Source: Actinoplanes octamycinicus (GTDB lineage Bacteria; Actinomycetota; Actinomycetes; Mycobacteriales; Micromonosporaceae). From it: a DNA stretch of 64,000 nucleotides. The translations under genes were made by a program, and so were the position numbers. This document shows positions 16,910 through 24,957 of this stretch, piece by piece. Numbering within the stretch: position 1 is the stretch's first letter; each line of letters starts with the position of its first letter. The DNA lies in contig NZ_JACHNB010000001.1 in NCBI RefSeq assembly GCF_014205225.1, positions 6,305,501 to 6,369,500 of the forward strand. Direction: 5' to 3'. The notes below the pieces were generated by a model. The model saw only the letters and a program-made list of their open reading frames with translations. It was not told the origin of the DNA and searched no databases.

Positions 16910-17874
16910 CCAGCACCGCCGCCACCGCCGCCACGCCGGCCGGAACCCTCGTCCCGGCGCTGACCGGCGTGGTCCCCCCGGTGTGCACCCCCCTGACTCC
17001 CGACTTCGAGGTCGACGTCACCTCGCTGCTGCGGCTGGTCGACTTCCAGCTCGCCGGCGGCGTGGACGGCCTGTTCGTCCTCGGCTCCTCCAGCGAGGTC
17101 GCGTTTCTGCCGGACGCGCACCGCGCCGTGGTGGTCGACAGGGTCCTGCGGCACGTCGCCGGGCAGGTACCGGTACTGGTCGGGGCGATCGACATGACCA
17201 CGCTGCGGGTGCTCGACCATGCCCGGCGCGCCGCCCGGGCCGGTTGCTCCGGCATCGTGGTGACCGCGCCGTTCTACACCCGCACCCACCCCGCCGAGAT
17301 CGAGCTGCACCTGCGTCGCGTCGCGGAGCAGTGCGAGGCGCCGCTGTACGCCTACGACCTGCCGGTGTCGGTGCACAGCAACCTCGACCACGACATGCTG
17401 CTGCGCCTGGCCGCCGAGGGGCTGCTCGCCGGGCTCAAGGACTCCACCGGCGACGACGCCGGCCTGCGAGACCTGATCGTGGCCCGCGACGACGCCGGGC
17501 TGACCGGGTTCAGCGTCCTCACCGGTTCCGAGCTGACCGTGGACAACGCGCTGCGGATGGGCGCCGACGGTGTCGTGCCCGGCCTGGGCAACGTCGACCC
17601 GCACGGCTACGCCGCCCTGCACGCTCATGCCCGCGCCGGCGACTGGGAGCAGGCCGGCCGGGAACAGGAACGGCTGCTGCGCCTGATGCGCATCGTCCGG
17701 GCCGCCCCGGCGTCACGGATGGGCCGCGGCTCGTCCGCGCTCGGAGCCTTCAAGACCGCCCTGCGGCTGCGGGGCGTGATCGAGCACGCGGTCACCGCCC
17801 CGCCGCAGATTCCGCTGGACGACACCGAGACGGACTACGTACGCCGGATCCTGATCGCGGCGGGCCTGCTGTGA
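16906..17874 (+). CDS. nanA: N-acetylneuraminate lyase (DapA/NanA family)
   Basis: Class I aldolase of 322 aa cleaving N-acetylneuraminate to ManNAc and pyruvate. The family features are the catalytic lysine in GLKDSTGD, the tyrosine in LYAYDLPVS and a GSSSEV segment. That segment corresponds to the usual GTTGE/GSTGE substrate loop but has Ser in place of the second Gly. Alone it could be any DHDPS-superfamily aldolase. Its place between a sialic acid-type importer and NanK/NanE makes lyase the best call. It starts at ATG 16906 after CAGGAG and overlaps both neighbours by 4 nt. Confidence 0.8.
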   Translation: MTSTAATAATPAGTLVPALTGVVPPVCTPLTPDFEVDVTSLLRLVDFQLAGGVDGLFVLGSSSEVAFLPDAHRAVVVDRVLRHVAGQVPVLVGAIDMTTLRVLDHARRAARAGCSGIVVTAPFYTRTHPAEIELHLRRVAEQCEAPLYAYDLPVSVHSNLDHDMLLRLAAEGLLAGLKDSTGDDAGLRDLIVARDDAGLTGFSVLTGSELTVDNALRMGADGVVPGLGNVDPHGYAALHAHARAGDWEQAGREQERLLRLMRIVRAAPASRMGRGSSALGAFKTALRLRGVIEHAVTAPPQIPLDDTETDYVRRILIAAGLL

Positions 17875-18800
17875 GCGCTGTCGCCGCTGTCGACATCGGC
17901 GGGACCAAGATCGCCGCGGCGCTCGTCGACGACGCCGGGGTGATCCGCGAGCGGATCCGCGTCGACACGCCGTCCGGTGCTCCCGCCATCCTGTGCGTGG
18001 TCGCCGAACTGGTCACCGACCTGCGCCGCCGCGGGGAGCAGAACTCGGCACCGGTGCAGGCGGTCGGTGTCGGCGCACCCGGTGTGGTCGACACCGCGGC
18101 GGGCGTGGTGCGTTCGGCCACCCAGATCGTGCCCGGCTGGGCCGGCACACCGGTCCGTGACGAACTGACCAGGATGCTGCGGCTGCCGGTCGCCGTCGCC
18201 AACGACGTCCGTGCCGCCGCGGTCGGCGCGGCCCTCGACCCGGCCCTGCGTGACTGCCCCCAGCTGCTGCACGTCTCCGTCGGCACCGGCGTCGGCGGCG
18301 CCCTGATCCAGCACGGGCGCCCGGTCAGCGGTCCGCACGCGGTCACCGGCGAGATCGCCCACCTGCTGGTCCCCGCCCAGGGCGCCATCGCCTGTGGATG
18401 TGGCCGGCTCGACCATCTCGAGGCGGTCGCCGCGGGGCCGGCCATCGCGGCCGCCTACGCCCGGGTCACCAACCGCCCGATCCGATCACTGACCGACGTG
18501 ACCGCTCTGCTGCGCGCCGGGAACCAGGACGCCCGTGCCGTGGTGCGCGACGCGGCGCACCTCCTCGGCCGCGTCCTCGCCGGGCTGGTCGCCGCCATCG
18601 ACGCGAACGCCATCACCCTCGGCGGCGGAGTCGTGCACGGCATTCCGGAATTCGCGACGACCGTCGCCGAGGCCTTCCGTGCCGAAGCGCTGCCACCGTT
18701 GCGGACGCTGCCCGTGCTGGTGCCGGGGACCGCAGCCGACGCGCCACTTCTCGGCGCTGCCCACCTGGCCCGGCAGCTCGGACAGGAGACCGGATCATGA
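17871..18800 (+). CDS. nanK: ROK-family N-acetylmannosamine kinase
   Basis: ROK sugar kinase of 309 aa, probably phosphorylating ManNAc at C6 with ATP. It has the N-terminal phosphate motif VDIGGTK, GAPGVVD, NDVRAAAVG, VGTGVGGALI, the TGEIAHL segment with the conserved His, and a zinc-type cysteine pair (ACGCGRLDHLE, shortened relative to the usual CXCGXXGCXE). It starts at GTG 17871, overlapping the nanA stop by 4 nt. The preceding lyase and following epimerase specify ManNAc as the substrate. Confidence 0.85.
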   Translation: MSAVAAVDIGGTKIAAALVDDAGVIRERIRVDTPSGAPAILCVVAELVTDLRRRGEQNSAPVQAVGVGAPGVVDTAAGVVRSATQIVPGWAGTPVRDELTRMLRLPVAVANDVRAAAVGAALDPALRDCPQLLHVSVGTGVGGALIQHGRPVSGPHAVTGEIAHLLVPAQGAIACGCGRLDHLEAVAAGPAIAAAYARVTNRPIRSLTDVTALLRAGNQDARAVVRDAAHLLGRVLAGLVAAIDANAITLGGGVVHGIPEFATTVAEAFRAEALPPLRTLPVLVPGTAADAPLLGAAHLARQLGQETGS

Positions 18801-19498
18801 TCCTCGGCGACCTGCTGCCGGCCATCGCCGGCAGCCTCATCGTCTCGTGCCAGGCCGGGCCCGATCATCCGCTGCGTGACGCGCCGACGATCGCCCGGAT
18901 GGCCCGGGCCGCGGTTCTCGGCGGCGCCACCGCCGTCCGGTGCGGCGGGGTCGGTGGCCTCGCCGACATCCGCGCGGTCGCCGCCGCCGTGGACGTACCG
19001 ATCATCGGGCTCACCAAACGCGGCACCTCGGGCGTGTTCATCACCCCCACCGTCCACGACGCCGTCCAGGTGCTCGACGCCGGTGCGCACATCGTGGCCA
19101 CCGACGGCACCCGGCGTCCTCGCCCGGACGGCGCCGGGCTGACCGCGACCGTCGACGCCGTGCACGCCGCCGGGGGACTGGTCATGGCGGACGTCGCCAC
19201 CCTCGCCGACGCCGTCGCGGCAGTCGGCGCCGGCGCCGATCTGATCGCCACCACACTGTCCGGCTATACCCCGGACAGCCCGCCCGGGCCCGGCCCCGAC
19301 CTGGACCTGATCGCCGCGCTGCGCACCGCGCTGCCGGCCACGCCGATCATCGCCGAAGGCCGCTACCACCAGCCCGCACAGGTCCGCGCCGCCCTCGACG
19401 CCGGAGCTCTCGCCGTCGTCGTCGGTACCGCCATCACCGACCCGGCCTGGATCACCGCTTCCTTCGCCGCGCGGACCGACCGTCCGCACCACAGCTGA
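18797..19498 (+). CDS. nanE: N-acetylmannosamine-6-phosphate 2-epimerase
   Basis: TIM-barrel epimerase of 233 aa converting ManNAc-6-P to GlcNAc-6-P, the last step before amino sugar catabolism. Diagnostic segments are GLTKRGTSGVFITPT, ADVATLADA, the ATTLSGYT signature and EGRYHQPAQ. It overlaps nanK by 4 nt (ATGA). No nagA/nagB homologue is in the window, so the final steps must be encoded elsewhere. A strong hairpin follows. Confidence 0.9.
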   Translation: MILGDLLPAIAGSLIVSCQAGPDHPLRDAPTIARMARAAVLGGATAVRCGGVGGLADIRAVAAAVDVPIIGLTKRGTSGVFITPTVHDAVQVLDAGAHIVATDGTRRPRPDGAGLTATVDAVHAAGGLVMADVATLADAVAAVGAGADLIATTLSGYTPDSPPGPGPDLDLIAALRTALPATPIIAEGRYHQPAQVRAALDAGALAVVVGTAITDPAWITASFAARTDRPHHS

Positions 19499-19527
19499 TC
19501 CAGGCACCACGCCGGGGGTCGCGAACG

Positions 19528-19571
19528 CAGCCCGGGCGGCGCCGACAACGGCGTCCGTGCCGCCCGGGCTG
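19528..19571 (+). terminator. hairpin terminator of the sat-nan operon
   Basis: Arms 19528-19540 and 19559-19571 form a perfect 13-bp GC-rich stem, 29 nt after the nanE stop and before the esterase gene. It separates the operon from the esterase, or attenuates read-through. Confidence 0.7.
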
Positions 19572-19592
19572 TCCCGCAGAACAGGAGTCCGC

Positions 19593-20534
19593 ATGTCCGG
19601 CCGTGACCGCGTCGACCCGGAGGCCCGCGCCGCCCTCGACGCCCGCCTCGCGGCGGTACCCGGTGGCTTCCAGGCGATCGGGGACATCGTCGCTCGCCGG
19701 GCTGCCATCGAGGAGATGACCAGCACCAGCCAAGCACCGCCGAACCCGCGGATCCACAGCCAGGACCACACGATCCCGGCGACACCGGAGGTCCTGGTCC
19801 GCGTCTACCGCCCGGCCGGCACGAGCGAGACGCTGCCGGGGATCTACTGCATCCACGGTGGCGGCATGGTGCAGGGAAACATCGACGGTGACCGCGCGAC
19901 AGCCTCGCTGCTCTGCGAACAGATCAACGCCGTGGTGGTGTCGGTGCGCTATCGGCTCGCCCCCGAGCACCCCTACCCGGCCGCTGTCGAGGACTGCTAC
20001 ACCGGCCTGACGTGGATGGTGGACAACGCCGCCGAGCTCGGTCTCGACCCGCGCCGGGTGGCTGTCTACGGCGCCAGCGCAGGCGGCGGGCTCACCATCG
20101 CGACCGCCCTGCTGGCCCGCGACCGCGGCGGCCCACCGATCTCGTTCATGATGCCGATCTACCCGATGATCGACGATCGGCACGAGACCGCGTCCAGCCG
20201 TGAGATCACCGATCTCGGCAGCTGGGACCGGGACACCAGCATCCAGGCCTGGACCTGGTACCTCGGCGGTCGCCCCGCCGACGGGTACGCCGCGCCGGCC
20301 CGCGCCGAGGACCTGACCGGCTTACCGCCGGCCTTCATCGACGTCGGCACCGTCGACCTGTTCCGCGACGAGGACATCACCTTCGCGCAACGGCTGATGG
20401 CCGCCGGCGTGCCCACCGAGTTGCATGTGCATCCCGGCAGCTACCACGGCGCCGAATCGCTCGCCCCGGACAGCGCGCTGGCACGACGAACCTGGCAGCT
20501 GCGCCTCGACGCCCTCAGACGCGCCCTCGCCTGA
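19593..20534 (+). CDS. alpha/beta hydrolase, HSL-type esterase
   Basis: Carboxylesterase of 313 aa in the hormone-sensitive-lipase family. It has the oxyanion motif HGGGMVQG, the nucleophile elbow GASAGGG, a catalytic Asp probably in DLFRDEDIT and His in SYHGAES. No signal peptide, so cytoplasmic. The ATG at 19593 follows ACAGGAG; 12 extra upstream residues are possible. It lies in the same direction just after the sialic acid operon but beyond a terminator. A role in removing O-acetyl groups from imported sialic acids is conceivable, but the family is broad. Confidence 0.8.
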   Translation: MSGRDRVDPEARAALDARLAAVPGGFQAIGDIVARRAAIEEMTSTSQAPPNPRIHSQDHTIPATPEVLVRVYRPAGTSETLPGIYCIHGGGMVQGNIDGDRATASLLCEQINAVVVSVRYRLAPEHPYPAAVEDCYTGLTWMVDNAAELGLDPRRVAVYGASAGGGLTIATALLARDRGGPPISFMMPIYPMIDDRHETASSREITDLGSWDRDTSIQAWTWYLGGRPADGYAAPARAEDLTGLPPAFIDVGTVDLFRDEDITFAQRLMAAGVPTELHVHPGSYHGAESLAPDSALARRTWQLRLDALRRALA

Positions 20535-20552
20535 GCCGTGCACCAGCGCGCC

Positions 20553-21683
20553 TCAGAGACTCCGGTCGGTGGCGGCCTCGGCCAGCGCGAGCAGCACGGC
20601 GTGCCCCGCCGCCTCGAGGTCGGTCGTGTCCAGCGCGGTGCGGGCGCGCTCGACCAGCTCGTCGATCATCCGCTCGACCGCGACCGGCGCCCCGGTGTCG
20701 GCGATGACCTCCCGGAGCACGTCGATGTCGGCCGCGGGCAGGCTGCGGTCGCCGAGGAGAGCTTGCAAGACCTTTTTCTGTACGTCGGTGGCGCGCTCGA
20801 CGGTGAGCGCGATCAGCGCCGTACGTTTGCCCTCGCGCAGGTCGTCCCCGGCGGGCTTGCCGGTCCGGGCCGGGTCGCCGAACACGCCGAGCAGGTCGTC
20901 GCGCAGCTGGAACGCCTCGCCGAGCGGCAGCCCGAACGCCGAGAAGCGCTCCAGCACGCCGCTGCCGGCGCCGGCCAGGTGCCCGCCGAGCAGCAGCGGA
21001 TGCTCGACGGTGTACTTCGCGCTCTTGAAGTGCGCGACCCGGCGCGCCCGCTCCAGCGCACCGCGCCGGTCGCGGCCGGCGCCGGCCTGGTCGACCAGGT
21101 CCAGGTACTGCCCGCCCATCAGCTGGATGCGCATCCGGTCGAAGACGCCGCGGCCGCGCGCGAGGGCGGCCGGCGGCAGGCCGCTGCCGGAGAACAGCGC
21201 GTCGCTCCAGGTCAGGCACAGGTCACCGGCCAGCACGGCGGCCGACATCCCGAACTGTTCGGCGTCGCTGTCCCAGCGGTTCGCGGTGTGCAGGGCGGCG
21301 AACCGGCGGTGCATCGACGGGGCACCGCGGCGGGTGTCCGAGGCGTCCATGATGTCGTCGTGGACCAGCGCGGCGGCCTGCAGGAACTCCAGTGCGGTCG
21401 CGGCGGCCAGGACGGCGGGGCCGTTCGGTGCGCCGGCCGCGCGCCACGCCCAGTAGCAGAACGCGGGCCGTAGCCGTTTACCGCCGGACATCAGGTCGGC
21501 CACGTACCGCACCAGCGGCGCGCAGTCGTCGCTGACCTCGGCCAGCACCTCCGTCTGGGCGGCGAGGAACCGCTCGATCTCGGACCGGACCCGGCCGCGC
21601 AGGTCTTCGGCGTCCAGCGGTGAGCTGCGGATGGCCGGCGTGGTCGTGGTGCCGGCCTGCGGCCGGCGCGATGGCGTGAACAT
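20553..21683 (-). CDS. trans-polyprenyl diphosphate synthase
   Basis: Isoprenyl diphosphate synthase, 376 aa from the ATG at 21683 (a GTG at 21722 would add 13 residues). Chain elongation motifs are present: first Asp-rich motif DDIMD, GGKRLRP near the N-terminus, GQYLDLV, KSAKYTVEHPL and the second Asp-rich motif LRDDLLGVFGD. Product length (likely C15-C25) cannot be read reliably. The gene follows the MFS exporter on the same strand with almost no gap, so it is probably co-transcribed and under MarR control. An isoprenoid-linked export or resistance role for the pair is speculation. Confidence 0.88.
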   Translation of the reverse strand: MFTPSRRPQAGTTTTPAIRSSPLDAEDLRGRVRSEIERFLAAQTEVLAEVSDDCAPLVRYVADLMSGGKRLRPAFCYWAWRAAGAPNGPAVLAAATALEFLQAAALVHDDIMDASDTRRGAPSMHRRFAALHTANRWDSDAEQFGMSAAVLAGDLCLTWSDALFSGSGLPPAALARGRGVFDRMRIQLMGGQYLDLVDQAGAGRDRRGALERARRVAHFKSAKYTVEHPLLLGGHLAGAGSGVLERFSAFGLPLGEAFQLRDDLLGVFGDPARTGKPAGDDLREGKRTALIALTVERATDVQKKVLQALLGDRSLPAADIDVLREVIADTGAPVAVERMIDELVERARTALDTTDLEAAGHAVLLALAEAATDRSL

Positions 21684-21729
21684 GGATGCGGGAGCCTTCC
21701 GGTCGGGCGGGGGAGTGGGCACTACCGGT

Positions 21730-23319
21730 TCAGGTGGTGGTTCGGCGCCCGGTCGGGGTGAGCCGGACCGAGGCCAGCAGGCCGAGCAGCAGGAACCCGG
21801 CCGCGGTGAAGGCGGTCCAGCGCGTCGCGGTGGAGAGCGCCTGCTCGGCGTCGCCGGCCAGCGCGGCGGTGCCGGGGTCGGCCGCGAGCCCGGGGATGGC
21901 CGCGCCGGCGCTGTCCTTGACGGCCGCCACGACGGCGGAGCGCTGGTTCTCCGGTACGCCCCGGTCGTCCAGCGCGGTGTCGAGCCGGCCGGCGAGCGTG
22001 CTGAACAGCACGGTGCCCAGCACCGCGATGCCGAGGGCGGAACCCAGCTGCCGGGTGGTGCTCTGGGTGCCGGACGCCTGACCGCTCATCGCCACCGGCA
22101 CGTCCGCCAGCACGATCCCGGTGATCTGTGCGGTGGCCAGGCCGACTCCCAGGCCGTACGCGAAAAGCATCGGGGTGATCTGCCACCAGGCGGTGTCCGG
22201 GGCGGCGACCAGCCCGATGCCGGCGATCCCGGCGATCTCCAGGACGATGCCCAGCCGGACAGCGAACACCGCGCCGCGCGTGGCGGTCAGCCGGGTGGCC
22301 AGCCCGCTGGCCAGGAAGCTGCCGGCGGCCAGCGGCAGCAGCACCACCCCGGTCTCGAACGCGCTGTACCCCCGCACGTTCTGCAACCACAGGGGCAGCG
22401 TGAACAGCAGGCCGAACTCGCCGAGGCTGACCACGGCCGCGACCAGGTTGCCGTTGCGGAACGACGCGATGGTGAACAACCCCAGATCGAGCAGGACCGG
22501 CTGGCCGGCGGCGTTGCGGCGGCCCTCCCACCAGAGGAAGCCGAGCAGGCCCACCACCGCCAGCGCGAACGCGACCGGCACCGGCGACACCTGGGGCGTC
22601 CAGGTGAAACCGGCGACGTCCACCGGGCCGGTGCGCTGCCACCAGCCGTAGCTGCGGCCCTCGATCAGCGCGAAGACCAGACCGGCGAGGGTGATCACGG
22701 ACAGCGCCGCGCCGACCCAGTCGTTGCCGCGCCGGGTGCGCGGCTCGCGGGACTCCGACAGCAGCAGCGGCGCCGCGACCAGCAGCAGCACACCCAGCGG
22801 CAGGTTGATGCCGAATGCCCAGCGCCAGGACAGGTGCGTGGTCAGCCAGCCGCCCAGCAGCGGTCCCAGCGCCGCGGTGCCGCCGATGGTGGCGCCCCAG
22901 ACGGCGAACGCGATGCCCCGCTCCCGGCCGGCGAACGTGGCGTTGAGCAGCGACAGGCTGGTGGGCAGGATCATCGCGCCGCCGATGCCCTGCACCAGCC
23001 GGAAGGCGATCAGCGCCGGCGGCGCCGGGGCCAGCGCGCAGCCGAGGCTGCCGAGCACGAAGACGGCGATGCCGGCCATGAACAGCCGCCGCCGCCCGAC
23101 CCGGTCCGCGGCCCGGCCGGCGACCAGCAGCAGGGCGGCCAGCACCAGCGTGTAGGACTCCTGGATCCACTGCGCGTCGCTGGAGGTGGCGCCGAGGTCC
23201 TCGATGATCGACGGCACCGCGACGTTCACGATCGTCGCGTCCACGATGATCATCGCCACGCCCAGGCTGACCACGAGCAGGCCCAGCCACCGGCGCCGCT
23301 GATGTATCTCAGTAGTCAT
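21730..23319 (-). CDS. MFS drug exporter, DHA2 (EmrB/QacA) type
   Basis: Proton-driven exporter of 529 aa with 14 predicted helices. Motif A is GRAADRVGRRRLF, the DHA2-type first helix is VAMIIVDATIVNVAVPSI and the motif C region follows in helix 5. The start ATG at 23319 has no Shine-Dalgarno but has TATAAC 7 nt upstream, suggesting a leaderless mRNA. It is divergent from a MarR regulator whose palindromic site overlaps this promoter, the classic arrangement of a drug-inducible pump. Confidence 0.9.
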   Translation of the reverse strand: MTTEIHQRRRWLGLLVVSLGVAMIIVDATIVNVAVPSIIEDLGATSSDAQWIQESYTLVLAALLLVAGRAADRVGRRRLFMAGIAVFVLGSLGCALAPAPPALIAFRLVQGIGGAMILPTSLSLLNATFAGRERGIAFAVWGATIGGTAALGPLLGGWLTTHLSWRWAFGINLPLGVLLLVAAPLLLSESREPRTRRGNDWVGAALSVITLAGLVFALIEGRSYGWWQRTGPVDVAGFTWTPQVSPVPVAFALAVVGLLGFLWWEGRRNAAGQPVLLDLGLFTIASFRNGNLVAAVVSLGEFGLLFTLPLWLQNVRGYSAFETGVVLLPLAAGSFLASGLATRLTATRGAVFAVRLGIVLEIAGIAGIGLVAAPDTAWWQITPMLFAYGLGVGLATAQITGIVLADVPVAMSGQASGTQSTTRQLGSALGIAVLGTVLFSTLAGRLDTALDDRGVPENQRSAVVAAVKDSAGAAIPGLAADPGTAALAGDAEQALSTATRWTAFTAAGFLLLGLLASVRLTPTGRRTTT

Positions 23320-23323
23320 GAAT

Positions 23324-23336
23324 CTTGTTATACAAG
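23324..23336. promoter_or_regulatory. putative MarR operator, CTTGT-N3-ACAAG
   Basis: Perfect inverted repeat CTTGTTATACAAG in the 59-nt divergent MFS/MarR gap. It covers the exporter's -10 (23327-23332 on the minus strand). A related half site CTTGCTAC lies at about 23349. Binding here would repress the exporter and possibly the regulator itself. Confidence 0.65.
23327..23332 (-). promoter_or_regulatory. -10 TATAAC, leaderless promoter of the exporter
   Basis: On the minus strand TATAAC lies exactly 7 nt before the exporter's ATG, and no Shine-Dalgarno is present. It lies inside the MarR palindrome. Confidence 0.55.
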
Positions 23337-23366
23337 TATCTAGAAAATCTTGCTACCTGAGAGCCG

Positions 23367-23372
23367 TATGAT
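23367..23372 (+). promoter_or_regulatory. -10 TATGAT, leaderless promoter of the MarR gene
   Basis: TATGAT ends 6 nt before the GTG at 23379, with no ribosome site between, so a leaderless transcript is predicted. Confidence 0.5.
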
Positions 23373-23378
23373 GCGGAC

Positions 23379-23831
23379 GTGAGCGGGCACCCAGCACAGC
23401 GACACAGCGACCTCGCCCTGGCCATCCGGGAGATGCTGCAGGCCAACGGCGAGGCGACGCACAGCCTGGCCGCCCGGCTCGGCGTCGGCGGGACCGACGC
23501 GATCGCCCTCGATCACCTGCTCAGCAGCGACGACGGCCTCGGGCCGACCGAGCTGGGCCAGCGGCTCGGGATCCGGTCCGCGTCAGCGACCACGCTGGTC
23601 GACCGGCTGCAGGCGACCGGCCATGCCCAGCGGGTGCCGCACCCGTCGGACCGGCGCCGGCAGACGGTGGTGGCCACCCCGCACGCGCGCGAGCAGGTGG
23701 TGCGGGCCCTGACGCCGCTGCTCGACCGGATCGAGGAGGCCGCCGCCCGCCTGAGCCCGGAGCAGGCCGAAGTCACCGTGGCGTTCCTGCGCGAGGTCAC
23801 CGCGGCGATGCGGGACTACGCCGCCGGCTGA
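23379..23831 (+). CDS. MarR-family regulator
   Basis: Winged-helix regulator of 150 aa. It has the helix-turn-helix segment GPTELGQRLGIRSASATTLVDRL-like (about residues 50-72), the wing with HPSDRRRQTV and flanking dimerisation helices. It starts at GTG 23379. Divergent from the DHA2 exporter, it most likely represses the exporter-polyprenyl synthase unit and responds to a small hydrophobic ligand. Its end is 6 nt from the convergent next gene. Confidence 0.85.
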   Translation: MSGHPAQRHSDLALAIREMLQANGEATHSLAARLGVGGTDAIALDHLLSSDDGLGPTELGQRLGIRSASATTLVDRLQATGHAQRVPHPSDRRRQTVVATPHAREQVVRALTPLLDRIEEAAARLSPEQAEVTVAFLREVTAAMRDYAAG

Positions 23832-23836
23832 GCCGG

Positions 23837-24898
23837 TCAGCGCAACTCCCGGCTGATCCCCGGATCCAGCTGGAGGGTGACCCGGCCGTTGCGGTCCCAC
23901 CGCTCCAGCGTCCACCAGTTCCGCTGCTGACGGACCGTCACCTGAACGTTCGGGGACTCGCCGTGCCAGGCCGAGCCGCCCGCGGAGACGCCGAAACGGC
24001 CCCGGGCGAAGAGGCCGACCTTGGTCAGGGCGGCGCAGGCGCGGCAGCGGCCGTCCTCGGTCACCACGCAGTCGCCGCAGGCCAAGCCCTGGCACAGCCG
24101 GCACAGGCGAACCGCCTCCGAACAGGAGACGCAGGTCGGCTGCAGGCAGTGCGTGCACCACTGGAGCACGCCGGCCAGGTGGTGGTTCCGGCACGCTTGG
24201 AGGGTGCTGTGCGGCGTACCGTCCGGGTCGGCGACGTACCCCTGGGTCCGGCCCGGCGCCACGTCGTAGACGACCGGGACCTGGAAGCCGTCTGCCAGCT
24301 CCCAGGTCTCGGCGACGCGCAACCCGACCGCGATCCGGGCCACGTCGACCGGTTGACGGCGCAGCCGCCGCAGCAGCGCGGCGGTCAGCTCCTCCGGCAG
24401 GTCGAGCGGCGCGGCGGGCGCCTGGGCGGCGGGCGCGCCGACGACGAAGCGGGCCTCGGCGGGATCCAGCTCCGCGCCCTGCGGGTGCTCGACGATCCGC
24501 GGGACGACCAGTTGCTGGACCCGCCGGGCACCCTGGACCTGGATGCCGGTGAAGTCTTCCTGGCGGGTCGCGGCGGTGACGTCGGCGAGCCGGCCCGGGG
24601 CCACCAGGGTGGCGCCGACGATGCCGCGGTTCATGTCGTCCGGCGACTTGCTCAGCCCGTGCCAGGCCGGGCGGCCGTCGCCGTGCCGCACGCCGAGCTG
24701 CGCGTGCCTGCCGACCCGGGCCAGGACGGCCTCCCACTCGTCGAGCCGGGCCTGCGCGACGATCTCCGGCTCCGGCTGCCAGTCCCGGACCGCCCAGTCG
24801 ATCCGGCCCGACGGCTCGCGCCAGCCGGCGACCGTGTCCCCGCGGACGATGCCGCTGTCGTCGATCCCGGTCTCGTCGTCGAGGATCAGGCGGCTCAC
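23837..24898 (-). CDS. hypothetical protein with Cys-rich zinc-finger-like region
   Basis: Protein of 353 aa from GTG 24898. The longer upstream frame has no recognisable homology and overlaps the next gene. About residues 225-300 contain a dense Cys/His cluster (CRNHH, WCTHCLQPTCVSC, CRLCQGLACGDC, CRACAAL), which resembles tandem zinc ribbons or a B-box-like fold. The N-terminal part has hydrophilic segments (WREPSGRIDWAVRDW); the C-terminus ends with a short beta-rich piece (NWWTLERWDRNGRVTL). No membrane segments. I do not recognise a named family; a metal-binding interaction role is inferred. Confidence 0.65.
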   Translation of the reverse strand: MSRLILDDETGIDDSGIVRGDTVAGWREPSGRIDWAVRDWQPEPEIVAQARLDEWEAVLARVGRHAQLGVRHGDGRPAWHGLSKSPDDMNRGIVGATLVAPGRLADVTAATRQEDFTGIQVQGARRVQQLVVPRIVEHPQGAELDPAEARFVVGAPAAQAPAAPLDLPEELTAALLRRLRRQPVDVARIAVGLRVAETWELADGFQVPVVYDVAPGRTQGYVADPDGTPHSTLQACRNHHLAGVLQWCTHCLQPTCVSCSEAVRLCRLCQGLACGDCVVTEDGRCRACAALTKVGLFARGRFGVSAGGSAWHGESPNVQVTVRQQRNWWTLERWDRNGRVTLQLDPGISRELR

Positions 24899-24957
24899 GC
24901 CGCCGATCTTACTCGGCGAGCGGTATCCGCCAGCTGGGCCGAAACGCGCCAGGCGGT

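Noticed and set aside
16906..17874. Dihydrodipicolinate synthase for lysine biosynthesis
   Set aside because: The family match is possible, but the gene is embedded in a sialic acid operon between importer, kinase and epimerase genes.
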